From: Gnetum montanum
Taxonomy: Eukaryota; Streptophyta; Gnetopsida; Gnetales; Gnetaceae
Assembly (NCBI GenBank): GCA_015680685.1
Contig: MNCI01006660.1
Span: forward strand, 146,092-190,978
Length of the DNA stretch: 44,887 nt
Reading direction: 5' to 3'
Part shown: piece by piece, positions 21,281 through 32,575 of the stretch
How positions within the stretch are numbered: the stretch's first letter is position 1
Layout: each line of letters begins with the position of its first letter
The notes under the pieces: model-generated
Seen by the model: the letters and a program-made list of their open reading frames with translations, nothing else
The model's database searches: none
Told to the model about the DNA's origin: nothing
Position numbers and translations under genes: made by a program

Positions 21281-21369
21281 AACAAGAGGGTCAAGATAGA
21301 CTGAAGATTCAAAAGAAAAGAACAAGAGAATGAGGAGACTCTTGCCAACAATATCATGAAGGAAAGCTA

Positions 21370-22417
21370 AGCCTTGGAGATTGAGGAACTTNAATCCTTA
21401 CTTTTAACTTGCTTATTCAACTTATTACAAAGATTTTGAAAGGGTAATAGCTTATTACATAAAATATCAAACCTTTCTTCCTCATTAAGTTCATCATCTA
21501 AGGAGTCAATGTCATCATCAATGAGATTCATGCAAATGAGATGTGAATTTTTCACATCATCCTCCACCTCTTCTTCACTTTTCTCCCCATCATTCCAATA
21601 TGTGTAGAAGTTGGTCTTTTTTATCTCTTCATTAGATATGTTTTTTAGCTATAACCTATCATTACTAGGACATTCTGAGGTCACATGGCCTCTTCCACCA
21701 CAAACCCAATATTCTATAGAAGAAGAATGAAAACTAGAACTTGAATAATTTTTACCTCTCTGTTTACCTTTGAATGGATTGGATCTTTGCTGATTTGAGC
21801 TCTTTCTTCTTCCTTGGAGGTAGCTTTTAGAGCAATGGATTTTTCTTGAATAGCTTGTTTGCTTATAAGATTTATTTCATGAGCAATGAGAGCACTTTGA
21901 AGCTCTTTAAATCTAAGGACTAAAAAATCTTTAATTTTCTCCATTGCTATGGTCTTTAGTCTAAATTCTAGTTGGAAAGTTCTAATCATTTTTATTATGA
22001 AGTCACTCTCAGGAAGATCTTTTCTATACCTCTAATGGCTATTTTCTCACATTCTCTCATTTTGAGCTTATCATACACACTTTGTAAAACTAAAAATTTT
22101 TATTATTTCCCTATTGAGGTTCCTTCATGTGTAGCCTCTAATGTTTGCCAAATTTCTTTGGTCATTTTACATCTAGCTACTCTATTGAACTTAGATTTAT
22201 TTAAAGCACAATACAAATAGCTTTTATCCTTTGAATCAAACATGAACGTATCTTTTTCTTCTTGCATCCATTTGTTCTAGGGCTTGATGGCTTCTAATGT
22301 ACTGTTAATGGACAGTGAGTAGCCTTCATGGATGGACTCTCAGATTTCGAGCTCCATATACTCAAAGAAGCCTTGCATCCTTACTTTCCAATAGGTGAAG
22401 TTGCATCCATTGAACAT
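21370..22417 (-). pseudogene. Copia-A gag
   Basis: Starts at ATG 22417-22415. It reads NFTYWKVRMQGFFEYM (Copia gag N-terminal motif), ESIHEGY, KSYLYCALNKSKFNRV, TKEIWQTLEATHEGT and VYDKLKM, which is the UBN2 gag domain. It then runs MIRTFQLEFRLKTIAME, KELQSALIAHEINLI and a zinc knuckle near 21670-21715 as YWVCGGRGHVTSEC (first Cys changed to Tyr). An acidic C-terminal stretch (DDDIDSLDDELNEEER) ends near 21440. Several stops. Copia-B has the same protein at 42063-40321. Confidence 0.8.
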
Positions 22418-22493
22418 GGATTACTTTGTGTAAAATGTCCCCTCCATTATTCACTCTTGAAGTTGAGAAGGAAAGAAGACTACCTCTTAAGGA

Positions 22494-23641
22494 TCATTAG
22501 ACTTAGAAGGGAGGGGATGAATAAGTTCCTCAAATCAAAAAAATATTCAATAGAAAGCACACACAAATTTTTACATGGTTTCCCAACTTGGATACTCCAT
22601 ACTCGGATGGTAGATCACTTGCACACCTCAAAACTTTCTTTCTCTTAAAATTAGATTGAAGGAAATCACACTCTATATAAGCTCAAAGCTTCACTTTGGG
22701 GTGTTCCATCACTCAAAATCACTCAACCCTACAAGGTCTTGACAAGCTTAGAATGTGGTTTTAGGATCCCACAACCTTTACAAATTAAGCTCCACTACAG
22801 AGTATTATGATGTTGCATTAAGCACTCAACCCAACTAGGTTTTAACAAGCTCAAGGATGATGCCTTCTCGTAAGAAGCACATAAATCCCAATGGTGCAAC
22901 AAGAAAGAGAAATAAACATTATAAGGAAATAATAAAACTAATTTATAGGTCCTTGCAGTTTGAGGCACTGTACAAATAATCACTACAAAATTACAAATGA
23001 TGGTACAATAAGGTACACAAATACAATAGAACAAAGTACACAATGAGTGCTTGATGTTGACACTTGCTCAAAAACTTGCACATTTCCCAAGAGAATGAAG
23101 TCTTCATATAGCCTTGAAGTTCCCAAAATCTCCTCAAAATTCATGCAACATCTATCTAATGGCTTGGGGAGACATCTCCTTTGAGATTGGGATGTCTCAC
23201 TTCAATAGACTTTAATTCTGGGGAGATGTCTCTAAGGACATGTCTACATGTAGACATCTTTTTTTGAGAGGGGAGGTCTACTAATTTTGGGAGATGTCTT
23301 CTCTAGATCTTCCTCACTTCAGCCAAGATGTCTTCTAGCCTCTATAAGACATCTTCTCAATCTTTGAACTTTTTTCTCAAGGATTCCTCTCATTGATTTG
23401 GATTTTTCCCAATTCTTGAAACTACTTCATTTTGTTGTAGTCTTCATATTTGTCCTTGCTCACTCTTTTCTAATGAAGTCATTGTCTAAGCTTCCTTGAG
23501 ACTCTTTTCTAATGAAGTCATTGTCTAAGTCTTTGTAGCTCTTATTCCTTGAGTCCTCATTTGTACCTACAAAAACATCACATCTCCAACACTCTATATT
23601 CTTCATTTTTCTTAAGGTTTTGACATACCAAAAGGTCAACA
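22494..23641 (-). repeat. Copia-A 5' LTR
   Basis: On the minus strand it begins TGTTGACCTTTTGGTATG at 23641 and ends at 22494. It matches both Copia-A 3' LTR pieces and the Copia-B LTRs. A 35-bp tandem duplication (TCTTTTCTAATGAAGTCATT) at 23464-23529 is unique to this copy. The reading frames at 22328-22648, 22795-23043 and 23460-23738 overlap the LTR and are not genes. Confidence 0.8.
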
Positions 23642-23646
23642 CCTTT
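23642..23646. repeat. Target-site duplication CCTTT, right of Copia-A
   Basis: Partner of 4498-4502; see there. Confidence 0.6.
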
Positions 23647-24387
23647 TCCTTTCTTTTGCTATAAAGTTCATTCATTATCCCTCTCATTCCCATGGCCAAT
23701 TTTTCATTAAAGGTTTTATCTAATGTAATGGCCTCCAACCTAAGGTTTAGAAAGGAGGGATTTACAAAAAAGGATTATGGTTTTCTTTCCAAATAAAGAA
23801 AATGCATTTTTGGTAAAAACGAAGTATTTACCTCCTATTAAGGATCAAACTACAAGGGTTGGTAAAAAATATAAGTGAAAGATAACTCATTATAAAAACC
23901 TAATCTTTCACTAAAATGTAGGTTTGAATGATGAAATTAAACATCTAAAGTATGGGTATATGAATAGAAAAGCTACATATGCTATTCAAAATAGAATTAG
24001 AGTTAACATAGTGTTTTTTTGACAAGTATCCTAGAACAAATGATAGACTTGAAAAAATTCAAACTCTAGAGAATGATGTTTATGCCTAAAATATTCTAAC
24101 TTTGAAAGCTAATGTCACAACTACCTAATCAACATTGATGTTATATCAGTGTTATTGCTAGAGCTTTGAGGAAAAGCTACAAAGGTTGTGGAATAAGTAG
24201 AAGGCACTAGGATGTTTCCTACTCATGCACTTGATCTCTTAAAATCTTAAAAAGGACTTTAGATCTTAAGAAACCAGCCCTAAAATATGAATTTGGAACC
24301 CATATTTATAAGGTTAGGATTGCTAAATTTGATTCCAAAGTTGAGTAAAGTCCATTCATAGTTTGTATGAAGTTTATTTTTGTGGAT
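23647..24387. other. Unclassified sequence between Copia-A and Copia-B
   Basis: No recognised domain. The plus strand contains coding-looking patches broken by stops (ENAFLVKTKYLPPIKD near 23810, DEIKHLKYGYMNRKATYAIQ near 23930, KYPRTNDRLEKIQTLEN near 24025). It could be a relic of an older mobile element, or the continuation of the DNA into which Copia-A was inserted, although it does not resemble 1495-4497. Confidence 0.3.
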
Positions 24388-24441
24388 TGATAACTTAGAA
24401 CAAGGGTTGAATAAGTTCCCCAATATAAATGTTGCAGCAAC
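24388..24441 (-). repeat. Copia-B 3' LTR, distal 54 bp
   Basis: TGATAACTTAGAACAAGGG and the following AATAAGTTCCCCAATATAAATG match 42152-42209 (TGATCGAGAACTTAGAAGG, AATAAGTTTCCTAATTTAAATG). This identifies the far end of the LTR, 13.5 kb from its continuation at 37920. Confidence 0.7.
24437..24441. repeat. Target-site duplication GCAAC, left of X
   Basis: A perfect match to 37920-37924. Confidence 0.8.
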
Positions 24442-25232
24442 TAAAACACCACCAAATCTAGACTATGGCATCCCAACTACAAATTTTGGCTATGTGTTGA
24501 CACTATGCTTGACCTTAGTTGAAAGTATAGTTGGCATTTCATAGAGAGAATAATTAGCATAAGGCCAATTTCGCAAATATTTTTCTAAGTATTGATACTA
24601 TGCTCTTCCCTAGTTGAGAGCGTAGTCAACATGAAGGCTAGTTTTGCAAATTTGTCTCTAAGTGTTGACACTATGCTCTCCCCTAGTTGAGAGTGCAGTC
24701 AGCCTCTTGTAGAGAGCATAGTCAACATGAAGGTAATTTTCTCATAGATTTCACTAGCATTGAGACTATGCTCTTCCCCAACCCAAAGTGTAGTCAACCT
24801 CTCATGGAGAGTGTAGTCAGCAAGGATAGTCTCTAGTGGCCTCCACAACACAACAATAATTCTTGGCTCAACTCTAGAATGTATTCAACTCACTTTTGGC
24901 AAGCATAGTTAGCAAAATGCTTCTCTTTTATATCCCCTTTGCCCCAAAATTGTAATTATGCTTAACCCCACGCAAAAGCATGGAGAGCATAGTCCCACAA
25001 AGCATAATCTCTAAGTTTCATTTTTAGGTACATTGTGGTCTTCATGGCACACACATGTAGTTGGTAGCATAGTCACAGTCTCATAGTTCCATAAAGTCTA
25101 GCAGAGCACAACGATGCACAATACCACCAACCTCATCAGTAGATCACATGAATAATGACTACACTTAGTGTAGTCCCAACCATCCCCTCCACCACATGGT
25201 AGCCATCTTGCAATTTTTGCTTACCCTAAAAT

Positions 25233-25240
25233 TATAAATA
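25233..25240 (+). promoter_or_regulatory. TATA box of X 5' LTR
   Basis: TATAAATA, in the same context (CCCTAAA before it, GCCCTCAAA after it) as 37168-37175 of the 3' LTR. It sets sense transcription to the right, toward gag. Confidence 0.7.
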
Positions 25241-25557
25241 CCTGCACCCTCAAATTTTTTAGGATTGGAAAATCTAAGGAGTGCTTGGGAGAAAACCAAA
25301 GGCATTTTTGTGAACCAAGAAGAGGCAAAGTTGCAGACCACCATAGATCCCCATAGCCCAATAGAACACCATAACCATCAGTACACCATGGTGGCCAACT
25401 TGGCAAACATAGACACCTTAGCAAAATGCCAATCTTCATAGCTAGACACCTCAATGATTGTGACTACACTATCCACTGCACCTATTATACACCATGTACC
25501 TTCTAATCCCTTTTGATATTAACTATGCTTAACCCTAGTTGGGGTGGTGTTCTGCTT

Positions 25558-25590
25558 CACACATACACACACACACACTCTCTCTCTCTA
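25558..25590. repeat. (CA)n(CT)n microsatellite in X 5' LTR
   Basis: About ten CA units followed by six CT units; the counterpart in the 3' LTR is at 37494-37527 with different repeat counts. Confidence 0.8.
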
Positions 25591-25963
25591 CTTGCATTTT
25601 CTACACTTTATTTTCATTTTTTCATTGTTTTATCACATAGTTACATTGGAACTATTCTCAAGTGGTGGTTTCCATGCAACGACACTACCAACTCCACCAA
25701 AACTCTTGACTACACTTGCCCCCTCAAGCACCTCTTGACTATGCTCAATTCCACAAACACAATAAACACCACAAACTCTATCTACACCCTTAGCACCATC
25801 TCACATTAGCATTGTAGCCAACCATGCTACATAACCTATTACATCCATTAAGTCCTTGTTTGATTAGCTAGACCATCTAGGGTGTCCCATTTCATAGATT
25901 CGAGGCTAGACTATGCAACCATGGACTTTGGTGTTCCAACCATTGATGTTTTTAGTCATTATA

Positions 25964-26453
25964 GTTTCTAGCACTAGAAGGAGGGTCAAACCACATTTTC
26001 AAACTCCATTTTGATCATATTGTGTGCTCTTTGCATTGCAATTTTCTATCAACTTGTTGGTGTACATTAAACCCTATAGTTGATTCCACTCAGACCCTAC
26101 ATAGCAACCCAAATCACACTTGTTTGCACTATTGGTAAGTTCCTATTCTCTTTAATTGAAGCATAGTTGTCTATAGTGTAGTCACCATAGTCCACTCTCT
26201 AGCATGAAGAGCATAGTCAGTGTAGTCTTCTCTCCATCATGTAAAGTGTAGTCAGTGTAGTCCACTCTCTAGCATAGAGAGCATAGTCAGTGTAGTCAAT
26301 GATGTTAGTTGAGACTGAGTTANNNNNNNNNNNNNNNNNNNNNNNNNNNNNNNNNNNNNNNNNNNNNNNNNNNNNNNNNNNNNNNNNNNNNNNNNNCCCC
26401 CCCCCCCCCCCCCCCCCCCCTCTTCCCCAATCCCTTGTAGTCAATCTACAACT
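25964..26453 (+). other. Element X leader with tandem motif, gap and poly-C
   Basis: No convincing primer-binding site after 25963. Three imperfect units of CATAGTCAGTGTAGTC with spacing near 35 bp lie at 26211-26300. A 74-N gap follows (26323-26396), then 24 consecutive C (26397-26420). The predicted frame across the gap is an artefact. Confidence 0.6.
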
Positions 26454-28560
26454 ATGAATCTAGATCAACCTTTAATGTTAGTGTCAAACGCACTCAACAT
26501 CTTGCTCATTCAACAAGAGATCAAGGTTGACAACCTTGTGAGCCTTACAATGGTAGGACCAAGGCAATCCCTTAGGTTACATGGTCAAGACCTAGAATAT
26601 GCCACATTGACCAATGAGCAATACAACTTTATATGCATGAAGAATCAAGCAAGATTATCTATAGATAACCCTGACATGGAGGAAAAATAGAACTTCAAGC
26701 TAATCCACCAAGATGGATGGGACTACATTCCTTTCTCATTCAACATCATCCCACTCACGAAGCTCAATCATTGGCTATTAACTCAACTCATTCGAGTAGG
26801 TGAGTGTGATGTAGGTAAACATGACATAAGAACAGATTATGAGGAAACCCTATGAAAGGAAGAGGATAAGTTTGAAGCTTGCTTCAAGCACAAAGGCCCC
26901 TTCCACACCACCTTCCAACAAGAAATCCCTAGTTTGGTCCCTCAGTTTAGTTCACCCATTCTCCTTGAGATGGTCATAGCACTAACATCACCTTCCCACT
27001 CCGTTAGGCCTAGGTTAATGCTTGTAATAGCAACACATCATATGCAATACATGCATTAGATGTAGTAGCTCCCCTTAACTTGTCATTTGCAACATCATTG
27101 CAACTCATTTAGCCATCTATGCCTGTAGCAACCATATCAACTCAACCATACACCCATACAAGGCCCATTCCTAGGTCCGAAATGACTTAGGCATCCTACA
27201 TCCTACCTGTTTCATTGGTGCCTTCAGTGTTAGCCCAACCCATGTGTGCATTACTCATTCCAATCACTATGCCCATAGCATAGCCAATGCATCAAGTGCA
27301 TCATGTAGTTTTATATCTAGTGACTATGTCATGGACCACACAACCAACCCAATAGTAGATAGCGCAACCAACTCTATCAGTTGGAGTGTCTCAAAACTTT
27401 GACTAGGCATTCCAGTTGATCCAAAGCTTGATTGAAGAGGTGAAGTGACTCAAAGGTGCCTCCCCCAAAACTATCAAAGTGGTGAACTTCTACCAAGACA
27501 ACCCTATAAGTCTTACGGTCCTAGCTCTAACTCTTTTGGCTAGGATTCCACTACCTCAATTCACCAAATACAATAATGATAAAGAACCCAATGCACATCT
27601 TGTCACATTTAGATCTAAGTACTTCCTATTTCAGATGCATGCCATCACATGCATGTTCACCATGTCACTTATTGGTACCATGCACTGCCTAGAGGCTCTA
27701 TCTCCTCCTTGGAGGACCTCTTGAGCCAATTTGTAACATGCTTCAAATATAATTTGAAGGCATAGGCCACCTTAAACTAGCTAATGCAAGTCAAGCAAGG
27801 CCACCTAGAGCTTGTGCAAAAATTCATTCAATGCTGGAGTGCCTCACTAAATGAAATATGAGAGCCAATAGTGGAAGCACATCTCTTGACCATTTTTAAG
27901 GGTGTAGTTATTGAATTTCTAAAGTTGAAGCTATACTACTTGGGCCTACAATCCCTAAGCTAAGCCTTCACTCAAACTAGAAGCGTAGAGGATGTGGCAA
28001 AAACTAGCAAGGACCTAGTCTATGTGGCCTACAAAAACCAGCATGCAAGAAGAGACAAGGAAAAGGGAAAGTAGAACACAATAATGGCAACCGTAGCCAA
28101 GGAGGCCAAGATAATCAACTGAGGGTCAACAACTAGGTAGCCCAAAGCCCTAACTAACAACAAAGCCATCAACACTAGTGCCAAGGCAACCAACCAGCCT
28201 ACATCCTTAGTGGCCACAATGCAAGTTATTCAAAGGCCCAACTTTGAGTGCAAGGATCACTCTAAGTATACTCATTTAGATTTTTTGGACTAACTACTAA
28301 AATTTGAATACATCCAATATAAGCAAATGTTCAAGGATGCTTGCAAAAAACACAATAGGTATTATGAGCTACAAAGAAATCTTACATTGGTAGCACCAAA
28401 TGCACCCCTAATCCTAAGATATTTTAGGTTGAAGAAATTTTGCCATTACCACTAGTTTCTTGACCATAGCATGGAATTTTGCCTATCTTTGCAAGATGAT
28501 CTACAAAGAATAATCAATAGAGGTGAGCTAGTGCTTAACACTGCAAACCTGATTAGGCCT
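26454..28560 (+). pseudogene. Element X gag
   Basis: A frame from ATG 26454 (MNLDQPLMLVSNALN) leads through a low-complexity Pro/Thr/Gln tract (26900-27400). The gag core runs 27480-28080: VNFYQDNPISL, TLLARIPLPQFTKYN, NAHLVTFRSKYFL, then a segment with SISSLEDLLSQFV, QATLNQLMQVKQG-like stretch, WSASLNEI, GVVIEFLKLKLYY and EDVAKTSKDLVYVAY. A C-x2-H-x4-H-x4-C-like segment reads FCHYH then FLDHSMEFCLSLQDDLQR near 28438-28510, as in Tat-lineage gags (C-x-H-...-H-...-C). Frameshifts and stops break it. Confidence 0.7.
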
Positions 28561-29412
28561 TAGAACCAGTTCATGAGGGTGTATAATGACCTTCTAAATG
28601 CAAATGACACCAACTATGTCATAAATACTATTAGTATTGATGATGACACAGAATCGATGTAGTAGCCATTTGTGGTTTGGGTGCCCTTTGGTAGTGCAAA
28701 GGTCCCCTTAGCCCCCACGAGTTTGAGGTCCCCTTTCATCATTAGAGAACCACCTCAAGCACCCACAATAACCTTCATAGTTAGAGTCCCCCAGCATGTT
28801 GCATTAATAGCAACCACTCAACTGTCCTTTGTCATTAGAGTGCCACAACATGCTGCCCCTCACCTACCAGAGACCTAGTAGTATCCAACACATTGGTTCC
28901 TTCCTTTCCAAGGGGCAACCCCACTGGCAACATTGGCAAGCTCCCAAGGTGGCAACATAGGAGACCTAACAAGCATCTCATAGACAAGATGATTAGAGAA
29001 CATCAAGTCCAAAGAGTGCTAGGTTTTCCAAAAACTAGCCCCTATATTTGTAGTTCCCATTGCCAAAACAACTGAATTGGCCATAACAAGCAAATCACAA
29101 AGGAGAACTGAGGCACCTAAGCAGGCTAAGAAAAAAAAGCCTAAGCTGCCTCCATGAGAAATTTGTCTCCTAGGCCACATGGAAGAAGTCAAGGCCAATA
29201 AAAACATGGCTAATGGCAAAGACTTTGTGGATGCATTAGCCCAAGTCAAGCAAGCACTCAGACAAGAAAATATGAGATTGATCTTGTATGACCTGATCAT
29301 GATATCCCCTACCCACTGTGAAGAACTAGTGCAAATGTTGACCTCCATTAATATTATAGAGGACATCCCTACAAATGAGAACTGCATCCATGCAATGATG
29401 TGACCCCTCATA
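28561..29412 (+). other. Element X gag-protease linker
   Basis: Coding-like but low complexity: three near-repeats reading IIREPPQAP, IVRVPQHVA and VIRVPQHAA at 28740-28860, then a Lys-rich segment and a helical stretch, KDFVDALAQVKQALRQEN near 29219-29274. It matches no named domain, but such linkers are usual in Tat elements. The 130-residue frame on the minus strand at 29019-29411 is a shadow. Confidence 0.45.
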
Positions 29413-30141
29413 TTGCAGGAATCGAGTTCAACATCCCTAGTGTTTCATGATGAAGCAATTAACGCCAATCCAGAGAGGGGTAAGATCATAATATCTCTAA
29501 TGTTTATTACCATATGCATTGGGCAATGCAAGATTCATATAGTGCACATCAATGATGAAGTAGCCACAAATGTAATACCATACATTGTCATAGATAAGCT
29601 AGGCCTCATAGACCAAATTAAGCTAATGAAAACCACATGCTTGAAATCCTTCAATGGATCATGTGTCATTGTCAGGGGCACCATAACTATAGCTTTTGTA
29701 GTAGGAAAGTAATTTCCCACCACTATCAAATTCATTATCATTGAAAAGATGCTAGAATTTAACCTAATATTAGGTAAACCTTGGCTAGCCTAGTTATGAG
29801 TCATCTCCTCTCTAATTCATCAAGAGATCCACCTCCCATATGAAGGTGGTGAAGTTATCATCCACAGTGATAAGATCACCCCTTTGGCCATCAACAACAT
29901 AGATATGGAGCAAGCGTTGGAGGTTGAGTTTCCTAATGATGCACCTATGGTAGATAATGAAATGCATGAGGTGAACCCACTCAAAAAAGTAGTAGAAGCT
30001 AATGACCTCCTAGAGGACACCCTTAAGGTAGAGTTTCCCTTTGACGTAGCAAGCGAAGGTCACGGGGAATACTGGGTAGTGCATTCCAGACCCTACATGC
30101 CTCCTAACCCACATTGGATTAGGAAGCAATTACATGACTAA
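29413..30141 (+). pseudogene. Element X aspartic protease and downstream tail
   Basis: LVFHDEAINANPERGK near 29434-29483 corresponds to the segment preceding Tat-type protease. The catalytic loop reads INDEVATNVIP near 29550-29583, where D-[TN]-G-[SA]-A-x-N would be expected. The catalytic Asp and Gly appear lost, so it is dead. It continues CLKSFNGSCVIVRGTITI, the flap-like FIIIEKMLEFNLILGKPWLA near 29731-29790, then SSLIHQEIHLPYEGGEV near 29811-29860, which matches the region after protease in these elements. An acidic tail ends at 30141. No reverse transcriptase follows. Confidence 0.7.
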
Positions 30142-30448
30142 GGTATCCCCTTAGTCTAAAACATGCTAGGTGCCTGCATGGTATTCACTTCTACATGCCT
30201 TGTACCTTACTCTCTACTTATGTTGCATTTGTGTTACATTAGATTAGCATGGTAGTATGTTATTTACATTTAGCTTGATTACTTAGATTATGCATTTATT
30301 TGCTTATTTTGTGCATTCATCCAATTTTTTTATGCATTTTCTTATTAGTTTACACTTCTACAGTTATTGCTTTAATGCATGAAAACATCAAAATGCATAA
30401 AAATCATAAAAGCCAAAATTACAAAAAGAAAGGTTGCAATGCATGTCC
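30142..30448. other. Element X non-coding DNA after protease
   Basis: T-rich at 30180-30360; no coding signal in either strand. Confidence 0.4.
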
Positions 30449-30748
30449 CACTATGGCCTTAAACTAGCAACTCTATGGCCAGAATGGCCTAAAACTATTT
30501 CTTTTGATCTTGTTAGAGAGGTTCAAAGTAGCCTTAAACTACTAACATGGCTCAGCATGGCCTTAACCTGGGCAACTCCATAGCTTGCTATGGCCTTAAA
30601 CTAGCAACACATGGCTCGAAATGGCCAAAAACTAGCATCAACCCTTCCACTATGGTCTTAAACTAGCATGGGATCCATCAAGGCTATAAACTAATAACAG
30701 ACTTGCAATGGCTTAGTATCGCTATGGCTCGCAATGGCCCAAAATCGC
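30449..30748. repeat. Degenerate repeat block R1 (CCTTAAACTAGC theme)
   Basis: At least ten inexact units of 25-40 bp with the shape 'tATGGCCTTAAACTAGCAa'. The 34886-35282 block shares TTAAACTAG and the CTATGa lead-in. Together they frame the antisense unit. Confidence 0.6.
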
Positions 30749-30889
30749 ATACTCATAACAAATGTAATAAAATCATCATATAGGGATAAACGTTTACACA
30801 TTATGCTTATCAAATAATCATTCATAAAAATTGTAATATGAATAGCAATACATAGCATAAATAGCATCACATAGAAAAAATGTAGCAAA
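30749..30889. other. Spacer in element X
   Basis: AT-rich; may be the 3' untranslated part of the antisense unit. No further motif seen. Confidence 0.3.
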
Positions 30890-30995
30890 AAAGCCCAATG
30901 GGAGGTACATCTGGTCATGCTCAACCAATAGCAGGTGGGAGTGGAGGTTCTACTTCCTCTACCAGGTCATTGGGGCTTATAACATTGCCTAGTAC

Positions 30996-31073
30996 CTACC
31001 ACAACCATTAACAAATATGCATGATTAGTATGCATGCATGCATTACATAAGATAAAAAGCATAAAAAACTAAC
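30996..31073 (-). other. Intron-like gap in the antisense unit (78 nt)
   Basis: The minus strand runs from GTTAGT (ending at 31068-31073) to GGTTGTGGTAG (30996-31006). AT-rich, no coding. By eye only. Confidence 0.45.
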
Positions 31074-31908
31074 ATAGCAGAAACTATCCTGGGAGGGTCC
31101 TACATTGGTGAGTTTTGGAGGTAACTTTCCAAGGTCAACCTCCAAGTGACAGAGGGTCTCAGTTTTGAAAAGTTGTGTCTAGTCTTCCTAGCCAAAGTCA
31201 ATACCTACAAGGATCTTGCCTTTATCCATGGAAGTCCATGCAGGTGGGTCCATGGAAAATGTGGTAGAAGAGGCCTCTCCAGAGGGGGTGATGATCTGTC
31301 TCACAAGAGAGTTGCTCATGACCGTATGCTACACGAACAAGTTATACACTACTTCCCACTAGTTACCTCAAGAAACATATCAAGGTGATGATGTTAAGTA
31401 GACTCTTCCTTGAAATATCACAAGTACACATCATGCTCCCACTTGTATTGATGCTTATGATTCTTCTACATTTGTCCCCATCAATAAACCTTTGTGCTAT
31501 AATTCTTCCAATCTTGATTCTTCTAAGTAAGCAAATGCATCTGGAGCTACTACTCTTCTAGCTCTTGCATGGCCTCGTTATTACCTCTAAGAGCTATCCA
31601 ATACCTAGCATATTCAATCTTAAAGATGTGCTAGGTGTCGTCTCCCCACAATCTATCCACTATGAAGTCATATCTGGATTGAAGATCCTTGATCTTCTCA
31701 TCTTGGCTAGTCACCCTCTCCTACAATTCATGCACATTTCCATAGGTGCTCATTAGAGAACCTGCAAACCCATAACAACTTTGCATAAGAAAGCGCAAAC
31801 TTGTTAGATGTCTCATACATGTGATGAGGCACCTGATCAACTTTAGGAGGAAGGTCAAGAAAAGCATCCACCTTTGTGACCTTGTTGGGATCCCACTACA
31901 GCTTAGGA

Positions 31909-32004
31909 CTTGTAGGCATATAACAACCAATAAATCTTAGCCAAAAATTAAGCATTTAAGTAATAAGCAGGATAGCATAAAATGGAATAACACTACACAC
32001 ATAC
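31909..32004 (-). other. Intron-like gap in the antisense unit (96 nt)
   Basis: Donor AG/GTATGTGTGTAG; acceptor near CCTACAAG. The acceptor is less certain. Confidence 0.4.
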
Positions 32005-32142
32005 CTAATTCTAGGTCTGCTTATTGCAAACAGTCCATCATTTCTTCAAAAATGCCTTTCATGAAAGCAAGTTTATCCAACATCTCTACCTATGGCTCCA
32101 TGTGATAGATAGATGTAGGACCACTAGTTGGAATATTTGATG

Positions 32143-32235
32143 CTATAATACAATGATGTAATTAGCACATGACCTAACATAACTCAAGATACTAGATTAA
32201 ACAAGGGAAGATAGATGGCAATAAGAGTACAGTAC
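32143..32235 (-). other. Intron-like gap in the antisense unit (93 nt)
   Basis: Donor AG/GTACTGTACTC; acceptor GTATTATAG/CATC. Confidence 0.45.
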
Positions 32236-32463
32236 CTAGCAAGCCCTTAGCCATGAGTGTAAGGGGCTCACCTAGTTGTGTACCATCAAACAAAGTCTCA
32301 AAACCACCCCTGTTGGGGTAGAGAAACCCCTCTTCTTCCAACTACTAGAGGCCCTCTACCACCTTGTGGAGTTCATCTTCATGAGCTACCTCCTCCTCAA
32401 CCTGATGGTGGGCTTCCTCCACTACTACCTCAACTGCTGCTGTTACAGCCCTCTCTTCTCTTT

Positions 32464-32575
32464 CTACAACAAACATACATACATGTAAGGCATAGTATCA
32501 TTAGCTAACTAACATTATAGCATAAAAATACATGCATAAATACAACTAAATCATCTAGCATCTACACATACTAAC
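32464..32575 (-). other. Intron-like gap in the antisense unit (112 nt)
   Basis: Donor TAG/GTTAGTATG; acceptor TGTTTGTTGTAG/AAAG, followed by the acidic coding patch. Confidence 0.5.

Larger units (their letters stand above)
4503..23641 (-). mobile_element. Copia-A: pol-less Ty1/Copia element, split by two insertions
   Basis: Minus-strand order is 5' LTR (22494-23641), gag (22417-21370), second ORF (20749-20104 continued at 10401-9444), polypurine tract (9053-9067) and 3' LTR (9052-8921 joined to 5535-4503). The LTR halves match each other and the Copia-B LTRs, for example the block from the AATAAGTT-type start through ACATGGTTTCCCAACTT to CATCTCCAACACTCTATATTC. Without the nested DNA the element would be about 6 kb. 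I found no reverse transcriptase, RNase H or integrase. Gag belongs to the UBN2/gag-pre class of Copia. It is non-autonomous by structure and now dead. Confidence 0.75.
24442..25963 (+). repeat. Element X 5' LTR
   Basis: It starts TAAAACACCACC where the 3' LTR has TGAAGCACCACC (two G-to-A changes). U3 contains several inexact units of the theme GCTCTCCCCTAGTTGAGAGT with GAGAGCATAGTCAAC between 24500 and 24820. The TATA box TATAAATA is at 25233-25240. It ends AGTCATTATA. ORFs at 25221-25454, 25513-25809 and 25544-25738 lie within it and are not genes. Confidence 0.85.

Noticed and set aside
24500-24820. Regularly spaced GAGAGTGTAGTC motifs as a CRISPR array
   Set aside because: Units are inexact, spacing varies, the host is a plant, and the motifs recur in the same LTR position at 36430-36760.
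26217-26444. 75-residue minus-strand frame with a Gly run
   Set aside because: It spans an N gap and translates the poly-C run.
29019-29411. 130-residue minus-strand frame
   Set aside because: It overlaps the sense gag-protease linker of element X and has no recognisable domain; a shadow frame.
32276-32508. Pro/Leu-rich plus-strand frames
   Set aside because: They are the opposite strand of the acidic patch in the antisense unit, which is better supported by its neighbouring splice-like borders.
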